NCBI GenBank assembly: GCA_050050115.1
Contig: JASFUX010000012.1
Location: 1 to 29,297, forward strand
DNA length: 29,297 bases
Reading direction: 5' to 3'
Origin: JASFUX01 sp050050115
GTDB taxonomy: Bacteria; Pseudomonadota; Alphaproteobacteria; Caulobacterales; Maricaulaceae
The translations under genes were made by a program, and so were the position numbers. The notes under the pieces were generated by a model. It saw only the letters and a program-made list of their open reading frames with translations. It was not told where the DNA came from and ran no database searches. This document shows, piece by piece, positions 1 to 7,845 of this stretch; position 1 is the first letter of the stretch, and each line of letters opens with the position of its first letter.

Positions 1-2011
1 CGCAGGCGCGCAGGAAGCAGACCTCGCGCCAGCTCGCGCCCAGCTCGAGCACGAGGCGGTTGAAGCCGTCGCTCTCGGTCGCGCCGGTCCAGATGGCGAT
101 GAAGGCGTCCTCGAACGGGGTCTTGATCGCCTCAAGATCGATCTCGCGCTCGGCGAGCACCTTGAACTCATGAACCCAGATGACCGGCGGCGGCGCATCC
201 CCCTCCCCGGCCGGCGCACGGCGCACCGCATGGCTGGTCTCGGACTGCACGTGCAGCCCCATCGCTTCGAGCGTCGGCATCACGTCCGACAGCGCGATCT
301 CGCCGCCCTCGTGGTAGACCTTGAGCCGCAGCGACCGGGGCTCGTCGGCCGGATCGCGGAAGGCGCGCACGCCGAGACCGACGATGGGGTCGATCGACTC
401 GATGGCGAGCGCGTCGTCGAGCGCTTCTTCAGGGGTGAACGCTTCGCGATAGCCGGCCGAGAAGGCGTTCTCGTAGCTCGGCAGCCGCGGACGGAGCTTT
501 GACGGCGCTTCGAGCCGCGCCACGCGGACGAACTCGTCCTCCCAGGTGCGCGCAAGCTCGACGACCGCGGCCTCGAGCCCGGCGATGTCGGGCTCGGGGT
601 GATCTGGATCCAGCCCGATGATGAAGTGCACCCGCGCGAGCGCGCCGGCGCCGAAATAAGGATAGTAGGCCGACACCCGGCCGCCGAACGCGAGGGCGAT
701 GGTCTCCCCGATCTTCTCGCGAAGCTGGGAGTTGAAGCGGTCGCGGGGAATATAGGCGAGGATCGACAGGAACCGGTCGAAGCGGTCGCGGCGGATGAAC
801 AGCTTCGTACGCGGACGGTCGAAGACGTGCAGCACGCCGCGAGCGATGTCGAGGATCTCGTCCTCGGTCATCTGAAAGAGCTCGTCGCGTGGATAAGTCT
901 CGAGGATGGATGCGAGCTGCTTTTCGCTGTGTCCGTCGCGCGAGCGGACGGCGCGCTCGATCACCCGGCGGACCTTGCGGCGAATGAGCGGCACCTCTCG
1001 CACGCGAACGTGATAGGCGGCCGCGGTGAAAAGCCCGACGAACCGGGTCTCGCCCTTCACCTCGCCGCGCTCGTCGTAGCGCTTGACCCCGACGTAATCC
1101 ATGTGGGCGCGCCGGTGCACGCGCGAGCGCATGTTCGACTTGGCCACGATCACCGGGCTCGGCTCGCGCAGGAACTCCTCGACCGCCGAGGTGATCAGCA
1201 CCGGCTCGGAGCCGCGCCGCAGCACGTGGCGGTCGTGATCGCGCAGAAGACCCAGCTCGGAGCCCGGGACGATCTCCGGCTCGTCGCGAATGAAGCCGCC
1301 CTTGCCGTCGGTGAGGAACTCGTAGGCGCGGCCGCCGAGGAAGGCGAAGTGATCGTCGCGCAGCCATTCGAGAAAGGCGATCGCTTCGGCGAGCTCGTCA
1401 GGCGACGCGGTGGTCTTCGCGCGCTGCAGCTCGACGATCGCCCGGTCCATCGAAGCGCGCATCGCCGTGTGATCGGCGACCGTAATCTCGACATCGGCGA
1501 GCACGCTTTGCAGCGCGGAGACCAGGCGTTCGCGCTCAAGCTCGCTCAAGACGTCGAGGTGCACCTGGATGATCGAGGTCTCCGGGCCCTCCTCCGTCGT
1601 CGGCGGAACGATCGGATGGAACATCGCCAGCACGTCGTGGCCCTGGGCGTTGACCTCGCCCATGACCGAGTCGACGAGGAAGGGCTTGTCGTCGGCGACG
1701 ATCTCGATGACCTCGCGGGCGAGCTCGCGGCCGCCCGCGCCGCGGCCGACGCCGCCGCGCACGCGCGTCTCGGACGGCTCGCGCGCGCTCGCCCAGGACC
1801 AGAGCGACGCGGCGAGCGCGATGACGTCGTCGATCGTCAGCCCGGCGAGGTCTTCGGCGATCGCGTCGTCCTGGAGCTGCTCGAGGAAGCTTTCCGCGCG
1901 CGGATCGAGCTGGCGGGCGTCGTTGGAGAACACGTCCCGCGCGCTGGCGACGGCGCGGGCTTTGAAATCGTTCAAGCTGAACGCGGCGGTCGAACCGATC
2001 ACCGTGTGCAT
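1..2011 (-). CDS. gdhB: NAD-specific glutamate dehydrogenase, large type, N-terminal part
   Basis: This is an uninterrupted reading frame of about 670 codons that starts at the ATG at 2011 and runs off the left edge, so the C-terminal catalytic part is outside the window. The translation shows hallmarks of the ~1600-residue NAD-dependent glutamate dehydrogenases, which oxidise glutamate to 2-oxoglutarate and ammonia in the cytoplasm. Near residues 95-120 there is a VDSVMGEVNAQGHDV segment leading to FHPI. Around residue 390-410 there is FLSILAYIPRDRFNSQL, and then the FGAGALARVHFII stretch. These belong to the N-terminal ACT-like regulatory region of the family, not to the Rossmann core. A GGGAG motif lies about 10 nt before the ATG. 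The next gene upstream (DUF1287) has the same orientation and ends 117 bp away, leaving room for a separate promoter. Family assignment is firm; the completeness of the gene cannot be judged. Confidence 0.93.
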   Translation of the reverse strand, partial: MHTVIGSTAAFSLNDFKARAVASARDVFSNDARQLDPRAESFLEQLQDDAIAEDLAGLTIDDVIALAASLWSWASAREPSETRVRGGVGRGAGGRELAREVIEIVADDKPFLVDSVMGEVNAQGHDVLAMFHPIVPPTTEEGPETSIIQVHLDVLSELERERLVSALQSVLADVEITVADHTAMRASMDRAIVELQRAKTTASPDELAEAIAFLEWLRDDHFAFLGGRAYEFLTDGKGGFIRDEPEIVPGSELGLLRDHDRHVLRRGSEPVLITSAVEEFLREPSPVIVAKSNMRSRVHRRAHMDYVGVKRYDERGEVKGETRFVGLFTAAAYHVRVREVPLIRRKVRRVIERAVRSRDGHSEKQLASILETYPRDELFQMTEDEILDIARGVLHVFDRPRTKLFIRRDRFDRFLSILAYIPRDRFNSQLREKIGETIALAFGGRVSAYYPYFGAGALARVHFIIGLDPDHPEPDIAGLEAAVVELARTWEDEFVRVARLEAPSKLRPRLPSYENAFSAGYREAFTPEEALDDALAIESIDPIVGLGVRAFRDPADEPRSLRLKVYHEGGEIALSDVMPTLEAMGLHVQSETSHAVRRAPAGEGDAPPPVIWVHEFKVLAEREIDLEAIKTPFEDAFIAIWTGATESDGFNRLVLELGASWREVCFLRAC

Positions 2012-2128
2012 GAGGGGGGACTCCCGGCGAATCGCTTGGTGAATCTTCGACTCAAGACTAGTCCGCTCGCACTCGCGCACAAGGCGAATTCGGTGGGTGC
2101 AGGTGCGAACAAAGCGAACAAGCGCGGA

Positions 2129-2935
2129 CTACTCCGCCGGACCGCTCCAGCGATAGAGGCGGTGCACGGGCCAGTCGAACAGACGGTCCTCGATCCGGGT
2201 TCCCGCGCCGATGTTGTGGACGATGAGCGGCCGGCCGTCGGCGGAGGTTCTGCTCGAGACGATCGCGGCGTGCGGCAAGCCGTTCTCGATCCGGTAGGTG
2301 ACGACGTCGCCCGGCCTGTAGTCGGCCGGATCGGCGCTGGCGGGCAGCTCGGCGCCGGCGCGGGCGAGGAAGGTCTCGAGGTTAGGCACGCGGCGGTGAT
2401 CGATGTTCGGATCGGGGCGGCTGAGGCCCCAAATCTCAGGATAGGCGGCGAAGGCGGCGCTCATGTCCTCGTGGATCTCGACCTGAAGATCGACCCCGAC
2501 CGCCCGATAGGCCCGGATCACCACGTCGATGCAGACCCCGCGGTCGTCGGGCACGTCGCCCATCGGGTAGTCGAGCCGGCGATAGGCCGGATCGTAACGC
2601 ACGAACCGTCGGGTCCTCGCCTCCGCGGCGAGCGCCAGGCGGTCCGCGAACACTGCCGCCTCGTTCAGGCCCGAAGGCGGCGCAAGATCGATCGCCGGCT
2701 GGTCCGTCAGCGGAGCATCGGCCTGGGCAAAGCGGATTTCTGGAGGGGAAAAGCCTGAAAAATCAGGGCTAAAACACAAAACGGGCGGATGCGAAAAGGC
2801 TGAAACCGTCCTCGCATCCGCCCGCCTCCCGCCCTGTGACGTCGCGGAGGGGGCGTCCGCGCCACAGGATGCGAGCTCTGTGTTGGGCGCCATTATAAGC
2901 ACAAGCAAGATGGTTAGCACCATGCCAATTTTCAT
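2129..2935 (-). CDS. DUF1287 family exported protein (start uncertain)
   Basis: From about residue 95 on, this matches the DUF1287 family (YiJI-like). It has RYDPAYRRLDYPMGDVPDDR followed by GVCIDVVIRAYR (Cys135), HEDM, DPNIDHRRVPNLETF and YRPGDVVTYRI. The family is a predicted NlpC/P60-like papain fold with no assigned reaction. If translation starts at the ATG at 2935, the product is 268 residues. It then begins with a short basic start, a hydrophobic stretch (MVLTILLVLIMAP) and LASC, a plausible lipobox with Cys24. A TTG nine bases upstream is a poorer start. The stretch between the signal and the domain (roughly residues 32-68) is not family-like: its DNA forms an intrinsic terminator (see that entry). 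The frame stays open through it, so either the terminator acts as an attenuator or the gene really starts further in, for example at a GTG near residue 95. Confidence 0.75.
   Translation of the reverse strand: MKIGMVLTILLVLIMAPNTELASCGADAPSATSQGGRRADARTVSAFSHPPVLCFSPDFSGFSPPEIRFAQADAPLTDQPAIDLAPPSGLNEAAVFADRLALAAEARTRRFVRYDPAYRRLDYPMGDVPDDRGVCIDVVIRAYRAVGVDLQVEIHEDMSAAFAAYPEIWGLSRPDPNIDHRRVPNLETFLARAGAELPASADPADYRPGDVVTYRIENGLPHAAIVSSRTSADGRPLIVHNIGAGTRIEDRLFDWPVHRLYRWSGPAE
2768..2824 (-). terminator. Intrinsic terminator inside the DUF1287 reading frame
   Basis: On the minus strand a perfect 13-bp stem (2812-2824 with 2782-2794; arm GGGCGGATGCGA) has a 17-nt loop. It is followed immediately by GTTTTGTGTTTTAG, the form of a strong rho-independent terminator. 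The left arm can alternatively pair with CTCGCATCC (about 2863-2871, minus strand) further 5', giving a competing 9-bp helix, as in attenuators. What is seen is the pairing; a role in attenuation is inferred. Confidence 0.7.
2770..2885 (-). ncRNA. Candidate structured leader or small RNA ending at the terminator
   Basis: A perfect TATAAT sits at 2892-2897 on the minus strand, which would start an RNA near 2885 and end it in the U-run near 2770. The RNA would contain a two-tier hairpin (CCTGTG/CACAGG enclosing CGCGGA/TCCGCG) and then the terminator. No good -35 element is visible at the usual distance. The same DNA also encodes the apparent signal peptide of the DUF1287 frame, so this is an alternative reading, not an addition. 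I do not recognise a known riboswitch or sRNA family in it. Confidence 0.3.
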
Positions 2936-2991
2936 TATCCACAAATCGGGCGCTCAAAGGGCGGGCGATGCGCCTATGCGTTGAAAACGCA

Positions 2992-3020
2992 GCCGCCGGC
3001 GCGGGGACGGCGCCGGCGGC
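2992..3020. terminator. Strong bidirectional terminator-like hairpin
   Basis: A perfect 11-bp GC stem (GCCGCCGGCGC, 2992-3002, with 3010-3020) has a 7-nt loop. On the plus strand it is followed by CTTTTG. On the minus strand it is followed by TGCGTTTTC. The likely user is the minus-strand pepF transcript, whose stop codon is about 190 bp upstream of the hairpin. No plus-strand gene precedes it. Confidence 0.6.
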
Positions 3021-3029
3021 CTTTTGCAC

Positions 3030-3212
3030 GAACGCCGCCGTCCAGCTGCGAGGGAATGACGACGCGGCGTTCGGATCGCGGCGTGTGCGCGATCACCCGA
3101 GTAGGTGCGCCCCGGCGACCCTGTTGAACAGGCCCTCTGACGCGGACGTGAACGCGATTGATCGGGCGGCTATGCAATTTTATGCACGCCGCCCTGAACG
3201 AGGTTCCGCGCC
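3030..3212 (-). other. Gene-free structured region downstream of pepF
   Basis: No credible coding frame was found here. On either strand the sequence can fold into successive hairpins. There is a perfect 9-bp stem at 3030-3038/3064-3072 and a perfect 7-bp stem at 3074-3080/3088-3094. An interrupted palindrome CCTGTTGAACAGG lies at 3120-3132. A TGCA-TAAAAT-TGCA motif is near 3175-3188 (minus strand). Together with the terminator at 2992-3020 this could be a long structured 3' UTR of pepF or a separate small RNA. No known RNA family was recognised. Confidence 0.35.
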
Positions 3213-5108
3213 CTACCCCTGGCGGTCGAGGATCTCGTCGATGTCGTCCATGATCTCGTTCATCCGGGCGAACACCGCCTGGTAGGGCCCGGGCGTCGTC
3301 AGGTCGACGCCGGCGGCGACGAACATGTCGTGAGGATGCTCCGAGCCGCCCTTGCGCAGCATCTCGATGACGGCCTCCTGCGCACCCGGCTCATTGTCGA
3401 GCAGGCGCTGGGCGAAAGCGGTCGAGGCGGTGACCGAGGTCGAATACTGGAACACGTAGAAGTTCCGATAGAAGTGCGGGATGAACGCCCATTCGAGCCG
3501 ATAGGCGTCGTCGATGGTCATCACGCCCTCGTCGTGGCCGTGATAGGCGCGCAAGAGGTCGAGATAGATCTGCGAATAGGCCGCGCCCGTCGGCGGCTCG
3601 CCGTTCTGGGCGGCGAGGTGAATCTGATGCTCGAACTCGGCGAACATGGTCTGGCGGAAGAAGGTGCCGCGATAGAGATCGAGCTCGGCCGACAGGAAGA
3701 ACAACCGCTCGTCGTCGGTCGCCGCCTGCTCCTGCATGCGCCTTAGCAAAAACACTTCGTTGATGGTCGAAGCCATCTCGGCGACGAAGGTCGCGTAGTC
3801 CGAGGTCTCCCAGGGCTGGGCCTCGGCGGCGAGCACCGTGTGCACCGCATGGCCCCACTCGTGAACGAAGGTCGACAGGCTGTCGAAATCGTTCTGGTGG
3901 TTCAAGAACAGGTAGGGGTGCACGTCATAGGCCGAGCCGAACATGTAGGCGCCCGACCGTTTGCCCTCCTGCGGATAGGCGTGCATCCACTGCTGGCTGA
4001 AGCCGTCCTCAAGGATCGAGACGTACTCCTCACCGAACGGCGCAAGCGTCGTCAGCGCGATCTCTTTGGAGTCCTCAACTGAATACTCCGCATCCAGAGT
4101 GACCAGCTCGGGATAGATGTCGTAGTAGGCCAGATTGTCGACGCCGAGCATGCGGCCGCGCAGCCGCAGATAGCGGTGCAGCACGGGCAGGCCTTCGTGC
4201 ACCTGCTCGATCAGCGTGTCGTAGATCTCCTCGGGCAGCGCGGTCGGGAACATCGCCGCCTGGCGGGCGGTGTCGAAGCCGCGGGCGTTGGCCTCGAAGA
4301 CGTGGCCCTGGACGTGCGATCCGAGGGTCTGGCCCATCGTCGTCTCGTACTCGGCCCACTCGCCCCAGAAGGCGTCGAACACCCGCCGACGCACGTCGCG
4401 GTTCTGATGCTGGCGGTAGAGGCCGTAGCCTTGGTTATCGATCCGCACGTCCTCGCCGTCGATGCGCAGCGTCGGCCAGTCGATGTCGGAATTCGAAAGC
4501 TGGTTGTAGATCCGGCTCGGCCCGCCCAAGGGCAGCCCCGCCGCCGACAACAGCGCCTCTTCATCGGCTGAAAGCGTATAGGGCGCGGCGCGCAGCTCGT
4601 TGCGGATGCCGAAGGCGTGCTTCTCGAGCCGCGGCTCTTGGGAAATGAAGCGCTCGATCCGCGCTTCGCCGACCTCAAGCAGCTCGGGCGTCATCCAGGC
4701 GATCGCCTCGGAGAAGTTGGTCAGCAGCTGCTCGGCGCGCTGGTTGCGCGCGAGGTTCTCTTCGATCCGGGTGTCCTCGTCGGCCTTGAGGCTGGCGTAG
4801 ACCAGAAGCTGAACGGCGCGCTTGTAGAGATCGGAGACCTCGTCGTAGGCGTCCGCCAAGGTCGAGGCGCTGTCGCCCAGCCGTCCCTCGTAGCGGTCGA
4901 GGTCGGGGATCTCGGCGGCGACCGCAGCGCGCTCGGCCTCCCAGTCTTCGGGCGTGGCGTAGAGGTCGGTGAGGTCCCAGACCACCGGCTCGACGTCCGC
5001 CATGGACGCCGCAGCGCCGCCCGATCCGTCCTGTCCGGTCGCGCAGGCGGTCAGAAGCAAGCCCGCCGCGCCGGCCGCGACGGCGGCCAGATAGGTCTTC
5101 ACGCTCAT
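3213..5108 (-). CDS. pepF: M3B oligoendopeptidase F, lipoprotein type
   Basis: This is a zinc metallopeptidase of the M3B (PepF) family that cuts short peptides. It is 631 residues from the ATG at 5108. The active site is seen as TFVHEWGHAVHT, the HEXXH motif with His416, Glu417 and His420. A second glutamate in FVAEMAS (Glu444) fits the third zinc ligand. The PepF-type C-terminal region (YRLEWAFIPHFYRNFYVFQYSTS) is present. Unlike the usual cytoplasmic PepF, the N-terminus is a lipoprotein signal (hydrophobic run then LLTAC, Cys22), so an envelope location is predicted. The ATG at 5108 is preferred over a GTG nine bases upstream because AGGG lies at normal spacing before it. The gene follows the AI-2E permease by only 14 bp, so the two are probably co-transcribed. 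Substrates are unknown. Confidence 0.93.
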   Translation of the reverse strand: MSVKTYLAAVAAGAAGLLLTACATGQDGSGGAAASMADVEPVVWDLTDLYATPEDWEAERAAVAAEIPDLDRYEGRLGDSASTLADAYDEVSDLYKRAVQLLVYASLKADEDTRIEENLARNQRAEQLLTNFSEAIAWMTPELLEVGEARIERFISQEPRLEKHAFGIRNELRAAPYTLSADEEALLSAAGLPLGGPSRIYNQLSNSDIDWPTLRIDGEDVRIDNQGYGLYRQHQNRDVRRRVFDAFWGEWAEYETTMGQTLGSHVQGHVFEANARGFDTARQAAMFPTALPEEIYDTLIEQVHEGLPVLHRYLRLRGRMLGVDNLAYYDIYPELVTLDAEYSVEDSKEIALTTLAPFGEEYVSILEDGFSQQWMHAYPQEGKRSGAYMFGSAYDVHPYLFLNHQNDFDSLSTFVHEWGHAVHTVLAAEAQPWETSDYATFVAEMASTINEVFLLRRMQEQAATDDERLFFLSAELDLYRGTFFRQTMFAEFEHQIHLAAQNGEPPTGAAYSQIYLDLLRAYHGHDEGVMTIDDAYRLEWAFIPHFYRNFYVFQYSTSVTASTAFAQRLLDNEPGAQEAVIEMLRKGGSEHPHDMFVAAGVDLTTPGPYQAVFARMNEIMDDIDEILDRQG

Positions 5109-5122
5109 GATGATCACCCTGC

Positions 5123-6214
5123 CTAACTCGTTTCAGCGTTCTCATTAGCGGCTTGCTTGGCCGCCGTCACCTCGGCGCCGCCGAGCTCGGGCCGGCCGTC
5201 GGCCGACAGCAGGATTGCGATCCAGCGGGTGGTCTCGGACTGGTTGAACATCACCATCACCAGGACGGTCAGCGGGCTTGAGAGGAACATCCCCGGCAGC
5301 CCCCAGATCGCGCCCCACATCACGAGGCCGAGGAGCACGACGATGGTGGCGAGGTTCAGGTTCTCGCCCTGCATCCGCGGCTGGATGAAGTTGCCGATGA
5401 GGAACTGCCAGAAGCCGACCCCGACGAGCACCGCGGCCGGCTGCCAGAGGGTGTCGAACTGAACGAGCGCGAACAGCACCGGCAGGATCGTCGCGACGAT
5501 CGAGCCGACGGTCGGGATGTAGTTGAAGAGAAAGATCAGGAACGCCCAGAACAGCGGGTTCTCGAGCCCGAGCACGCTCAGGGTGACGTAGCAGGTCGCC
5601 GCGGTGATGGCGGACACGAAGGTCTGCACCGCCAGATAGCGCTCCATCGACACGCGCACTCGGCCAATCACCTCCTTGGCCTGGCTCCGCCCCGCCTGGT
5701 CCCTGAAGATCGCCGACATCTTCTTTGGGAATGTCGCCTGTGCGGCGAACAGGAAGGCGACGTAGATGAAGACGAACAAGGCGTTCGAGGCGACGCCCTG
5801 CACCGTGCCGGCCAGCTGGCGGAAGAAGCCGCCGACGCCAGTCTCGGACAGATACTCCGACACCGTCGGCGCATCGTTCGGAACCGAAAGCGCGACGTAA
5901 AGCTCGTTGATCAGCTGGTCGATGCGCTGGGCGTAGGCGGTGCTCTGGCGCGCGAAGTCGGCGGCCGAGCTGGTGATCACCGCGATCACCGCCGCCGCGC
6001 CGGCGAAGACGACCACCACCGCGACGCCGAGCGCGAGGCGACGCGGGATCATCTCGGCGGAGAAGCGGCGGATGGCGTTGGCGAAGCCGTCCATGATCAG
6101 CCACAGGAACACCGCCAAGGCGAACGGCGCGAGGATGTCGCGGAAGAAGTAGAGGCCGGCGACGCCGACTCCGATGGCGATGAACAGCGCGCTGGCGCGG
6201 GTTGTGGCGTCCAT
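5123..6214 (-). CDS. AI-2E family transporter (PerM/UPF0118)
   Basis: This is a 363-residue polytopic membrane protein. The architecture is that of the AI-2E/PerM family: an N-terminal pair of hydrophobic segments (about 8-50), a third at 62-85, a soluble central part (about 90-150), then a dense block of helices from about 150 to 335. The family signatures YIPTVGSIVATILP and FWQFLIGNFIQPRMQG are visible, followed by the LGLVMWGAIWGLPG region. Members export autoinducer-2, act as Na+/H+ antiporters or are uncharacterised, so the substrate cannot be read from the sequence. An AAGGG motif precedes the ATG at 6214. It is the first gene of a presumed operon with pepF and is divergent from the monooxygenase gene at 6334. 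Confidence 0.9.
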   Translation of the reverse strand: MDATTRASALFIAIGVGVAGLYFFRDILAPFALAVFLWLIMDGFANAIRRFSAEMIPRRLALGVAVVVVFAGAAAVIAVITSSAADFARQSTAYAQRIDQLINELYVALSVPNDAPTVSEYLSETGVGGFFRQLAGTVQGVASNALFVFIYVAFLFAAQATFPKKMSAIFRDQAGRSQAKEVIGRVRVSMERYLAVQTFVSAITAATCYVTLSVLGLENPLFWAFLIFLFNYIPTVGSIVATILPVLFALVQFDTLWQPAAVLVGVGFWQFLIGNFIQPRMQGENLNLATIVVLLGLVMWGAIWGLPGMFLSSPLTVLVMVMFNQSETTRWIAILLSADGRPELGGAEVTAAKQAANENAETS

Positions 6215-6333
6215 GGGAAGCCCTTCGAGATTGCGGCCGAGATGGTGTGGACCAGCGAGGCGAAGTCAAGACCGCCGAAAGAACTGCGGCGAGACGGACG
6301 TTTCGCTCGGCTAGAACCGGGCTAAGGTGAGCT

Positions 6334-7845
6334 ATGGTGGAGGAAACTGATTTCGACGTTCTGATCATCGGCGGCGGGCTGTCCGGCGTGGGCGCCGGCG
6401 TGCATCTGCAGAAACGCTGCCCGGACCGCAGCTACGCGATCCTCGAAGCGCGCGAGCAAGTCGGCGGCACCTGGGATCTATTCCGCTATCCGGGCATTCG
6501 TTCGGATTCGGACATGTACACCTTCGGCTACGCTTTCGAGCCGTGGACCGACGGCAAGGCCTTCGCCGACGGCGACGCCATCCGCAACTACGTCCGCGAC
6601 ACGGCCGAGCGCTACGGCGTCGATGAGCACATCCGCTTCGGCCATCGCGCCGTCCACGCGCGCTGGGACTCGGGCCGCGCGCTCTGGACGGTCGAGGTCG
6701 AGCGCGGAACTTCAGCCGAGCGCGCAGTGTTCACCGCCAAGTTCCTGATCATGTGCTCGGGCTACTACCGCTACGACCGCGGCTATCTGCCCGAGTTCGC
6801 CGGCTATGACGATTTCGAGGGCGAGATTGTCCACCCCCAGCACTGGCCCGAGGACTTCGACTACGCCGGCAAGAAGGTGATCGTCATCGGCTCGGGCGCG
6901 ACGGCGGTCACCCTCGTACCGGCGATGGCGGAAGCGGCCGGCCATGTCACGATGCTGCAGCGCTCGCCGAGCTACATCGCCTCGCGCCCGGGACGGGACG
7001 CGATCGCCAATGGCCTGCGCCGCATCCTGCCCTCCCGCGTCGCCTATGCGATCACCCGTACAAAGAACATCCTGCTGGCGATGTGGTTCTTCCAGCTGGC
7101 GCGCCGCCGCCCGCAGACCGTCCGGCGGATGGTGATGCGGCATGTTCAAAAGCAGCTCGGCCCCGACTTCGATGTCGAGACGCATTTCGCGCCGCACTAC
7201 AACCCGTGGGATCAGCGCTTCTGCCTCGCGCCCGACGGCGACTTCTTCGAAGCGCTCAAGAGCGGCAAGGCGTCGGTCGTCACCGACCACATCGAGCGGT
7301 TCACGCCGCGCGGGGTCAAGCTCAAGTCGGGCGAAGAACTTGAGGCCGACGTGATCGTTCCGGCGACCGGGCTGGACGTGCAGCTGATGGGCGGCATGAC
7401 TTTGGCGGTCGACGAGCAGCCGTTCGACCCGGCCGCCGCCTACATCTACCGCGGCATGATGTTGAGCGGCGCGCCCAATCTGGCGTTCGGGTTCGGCTAC
7501 ACCAATGCGTCTTGGACGCTGAAGATAGACCTGACGTTCGAGCGTGTCTGCCGCCTCTTGAACTATATGCAGGCGCATGGCTTCGACGCCTGCACGCCGG
7601 TCGCGCCCGGCGACTTGACGCCGTCGGACTTCCTCGACTTCTCCTCCGGCTATGTGCGCCGCGCGGTCTCGCGCTTGCCCAAGCAGGGCGACCGCTCGCC
7701 TTGGCGCGTGCATCAGAACTACTTCCTCGACATGCTGACGATCCGCTACGGCAAGCTTGACGACGGCGCGGTGCGGTTCACCCATGCGGGCGAAGCCGTC
7801 GGCGCGGATACGCCCGAGTTCATCCCAGCGGAGGCCGCCGAATGA
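6334..7845 (+). CDS. EthA-like FAD/NADPH-dependent Baeyer-Villiger monooxygenase
   Basis: The 503-residue flavoprotein strongly resembles mycobacterial EthA, which inserts oxygen next to ketones and activates thioamide drugs. The FAD-binding motif GGGLSG is at residues 13-18. The Baeyer-Villiger fingerprint FxGxxxHxxxWP is present as FEGEIVHPQHWP (161-172). The NADPH Rossmann motif GSGATA starts near residue 186. EthA-like stretches such as GGTWDLFRYPGIRSDSDMYT, LQRSPSYI, HYNPWDQRFCLAPDGD and GYTNASWTLK are also seen. The start at 6334 has AAGG about 7 nt before it. The stop overlaps the next ATG by 4 bp (ATGA), coupling it to the SDR gene. Physiological substrate unknown; ketone, lipid or steroid oxidation is only inferred from the family and the SDR partner. 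Confidence 0.93.
   Translation: MVEETDFDVLIIGGGLSGVGAGVHLQKRCPDRSYAILEAREQVGGTWDLFRYPGIRSDSDMYTFGYAFEPWTDGKAFADGDAIRNYVRDTAERYGVDEHIRFGHRAVHARWDSGRALWTVEVERGTSAERAVFTAKFLIMCSGYYRYDRGYLPEFAGYDDFEGEIVHPQHWPEDFDYAGKKVIVIGSGATAVTLVPAMAEAAGHVTMLQRSPSYIASRPGRDAIANGLRRILPSRVAYAITRTKNILLAMWFFQLARRRPQTVRRMVMRHVQKQLGPDFDVETHFAPHYNPWDQRFCLAPDGDFFEALKSGKASVVTDHIERFTPRGVKLKSGEELEADVIVPATGLDVQLMGGMTLAVDEQPFDPAAAYIYRGMMLSGAPNLAFGFGYTNASWTLKIDLTFERVCRLLNYMQAHGFDACTPVAPGDLTPSDFLDFSSGYVRRAVSRLPKQGDRSPWRVHQNYFLDMLTIRYGKLDDGAVRFTHAGEAVGADTPEFIPAEAAE

Noticed and set aside
599..2758. 719-codon open frame on the plus strand
   Set aside because: It lies antisense to the glutamate dehydrogenase and DUF1287 genes. 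Its product has the His/Arg/Val/Asp-rich composition typical of antisense frames in GC-rich DNA and resembles no family.
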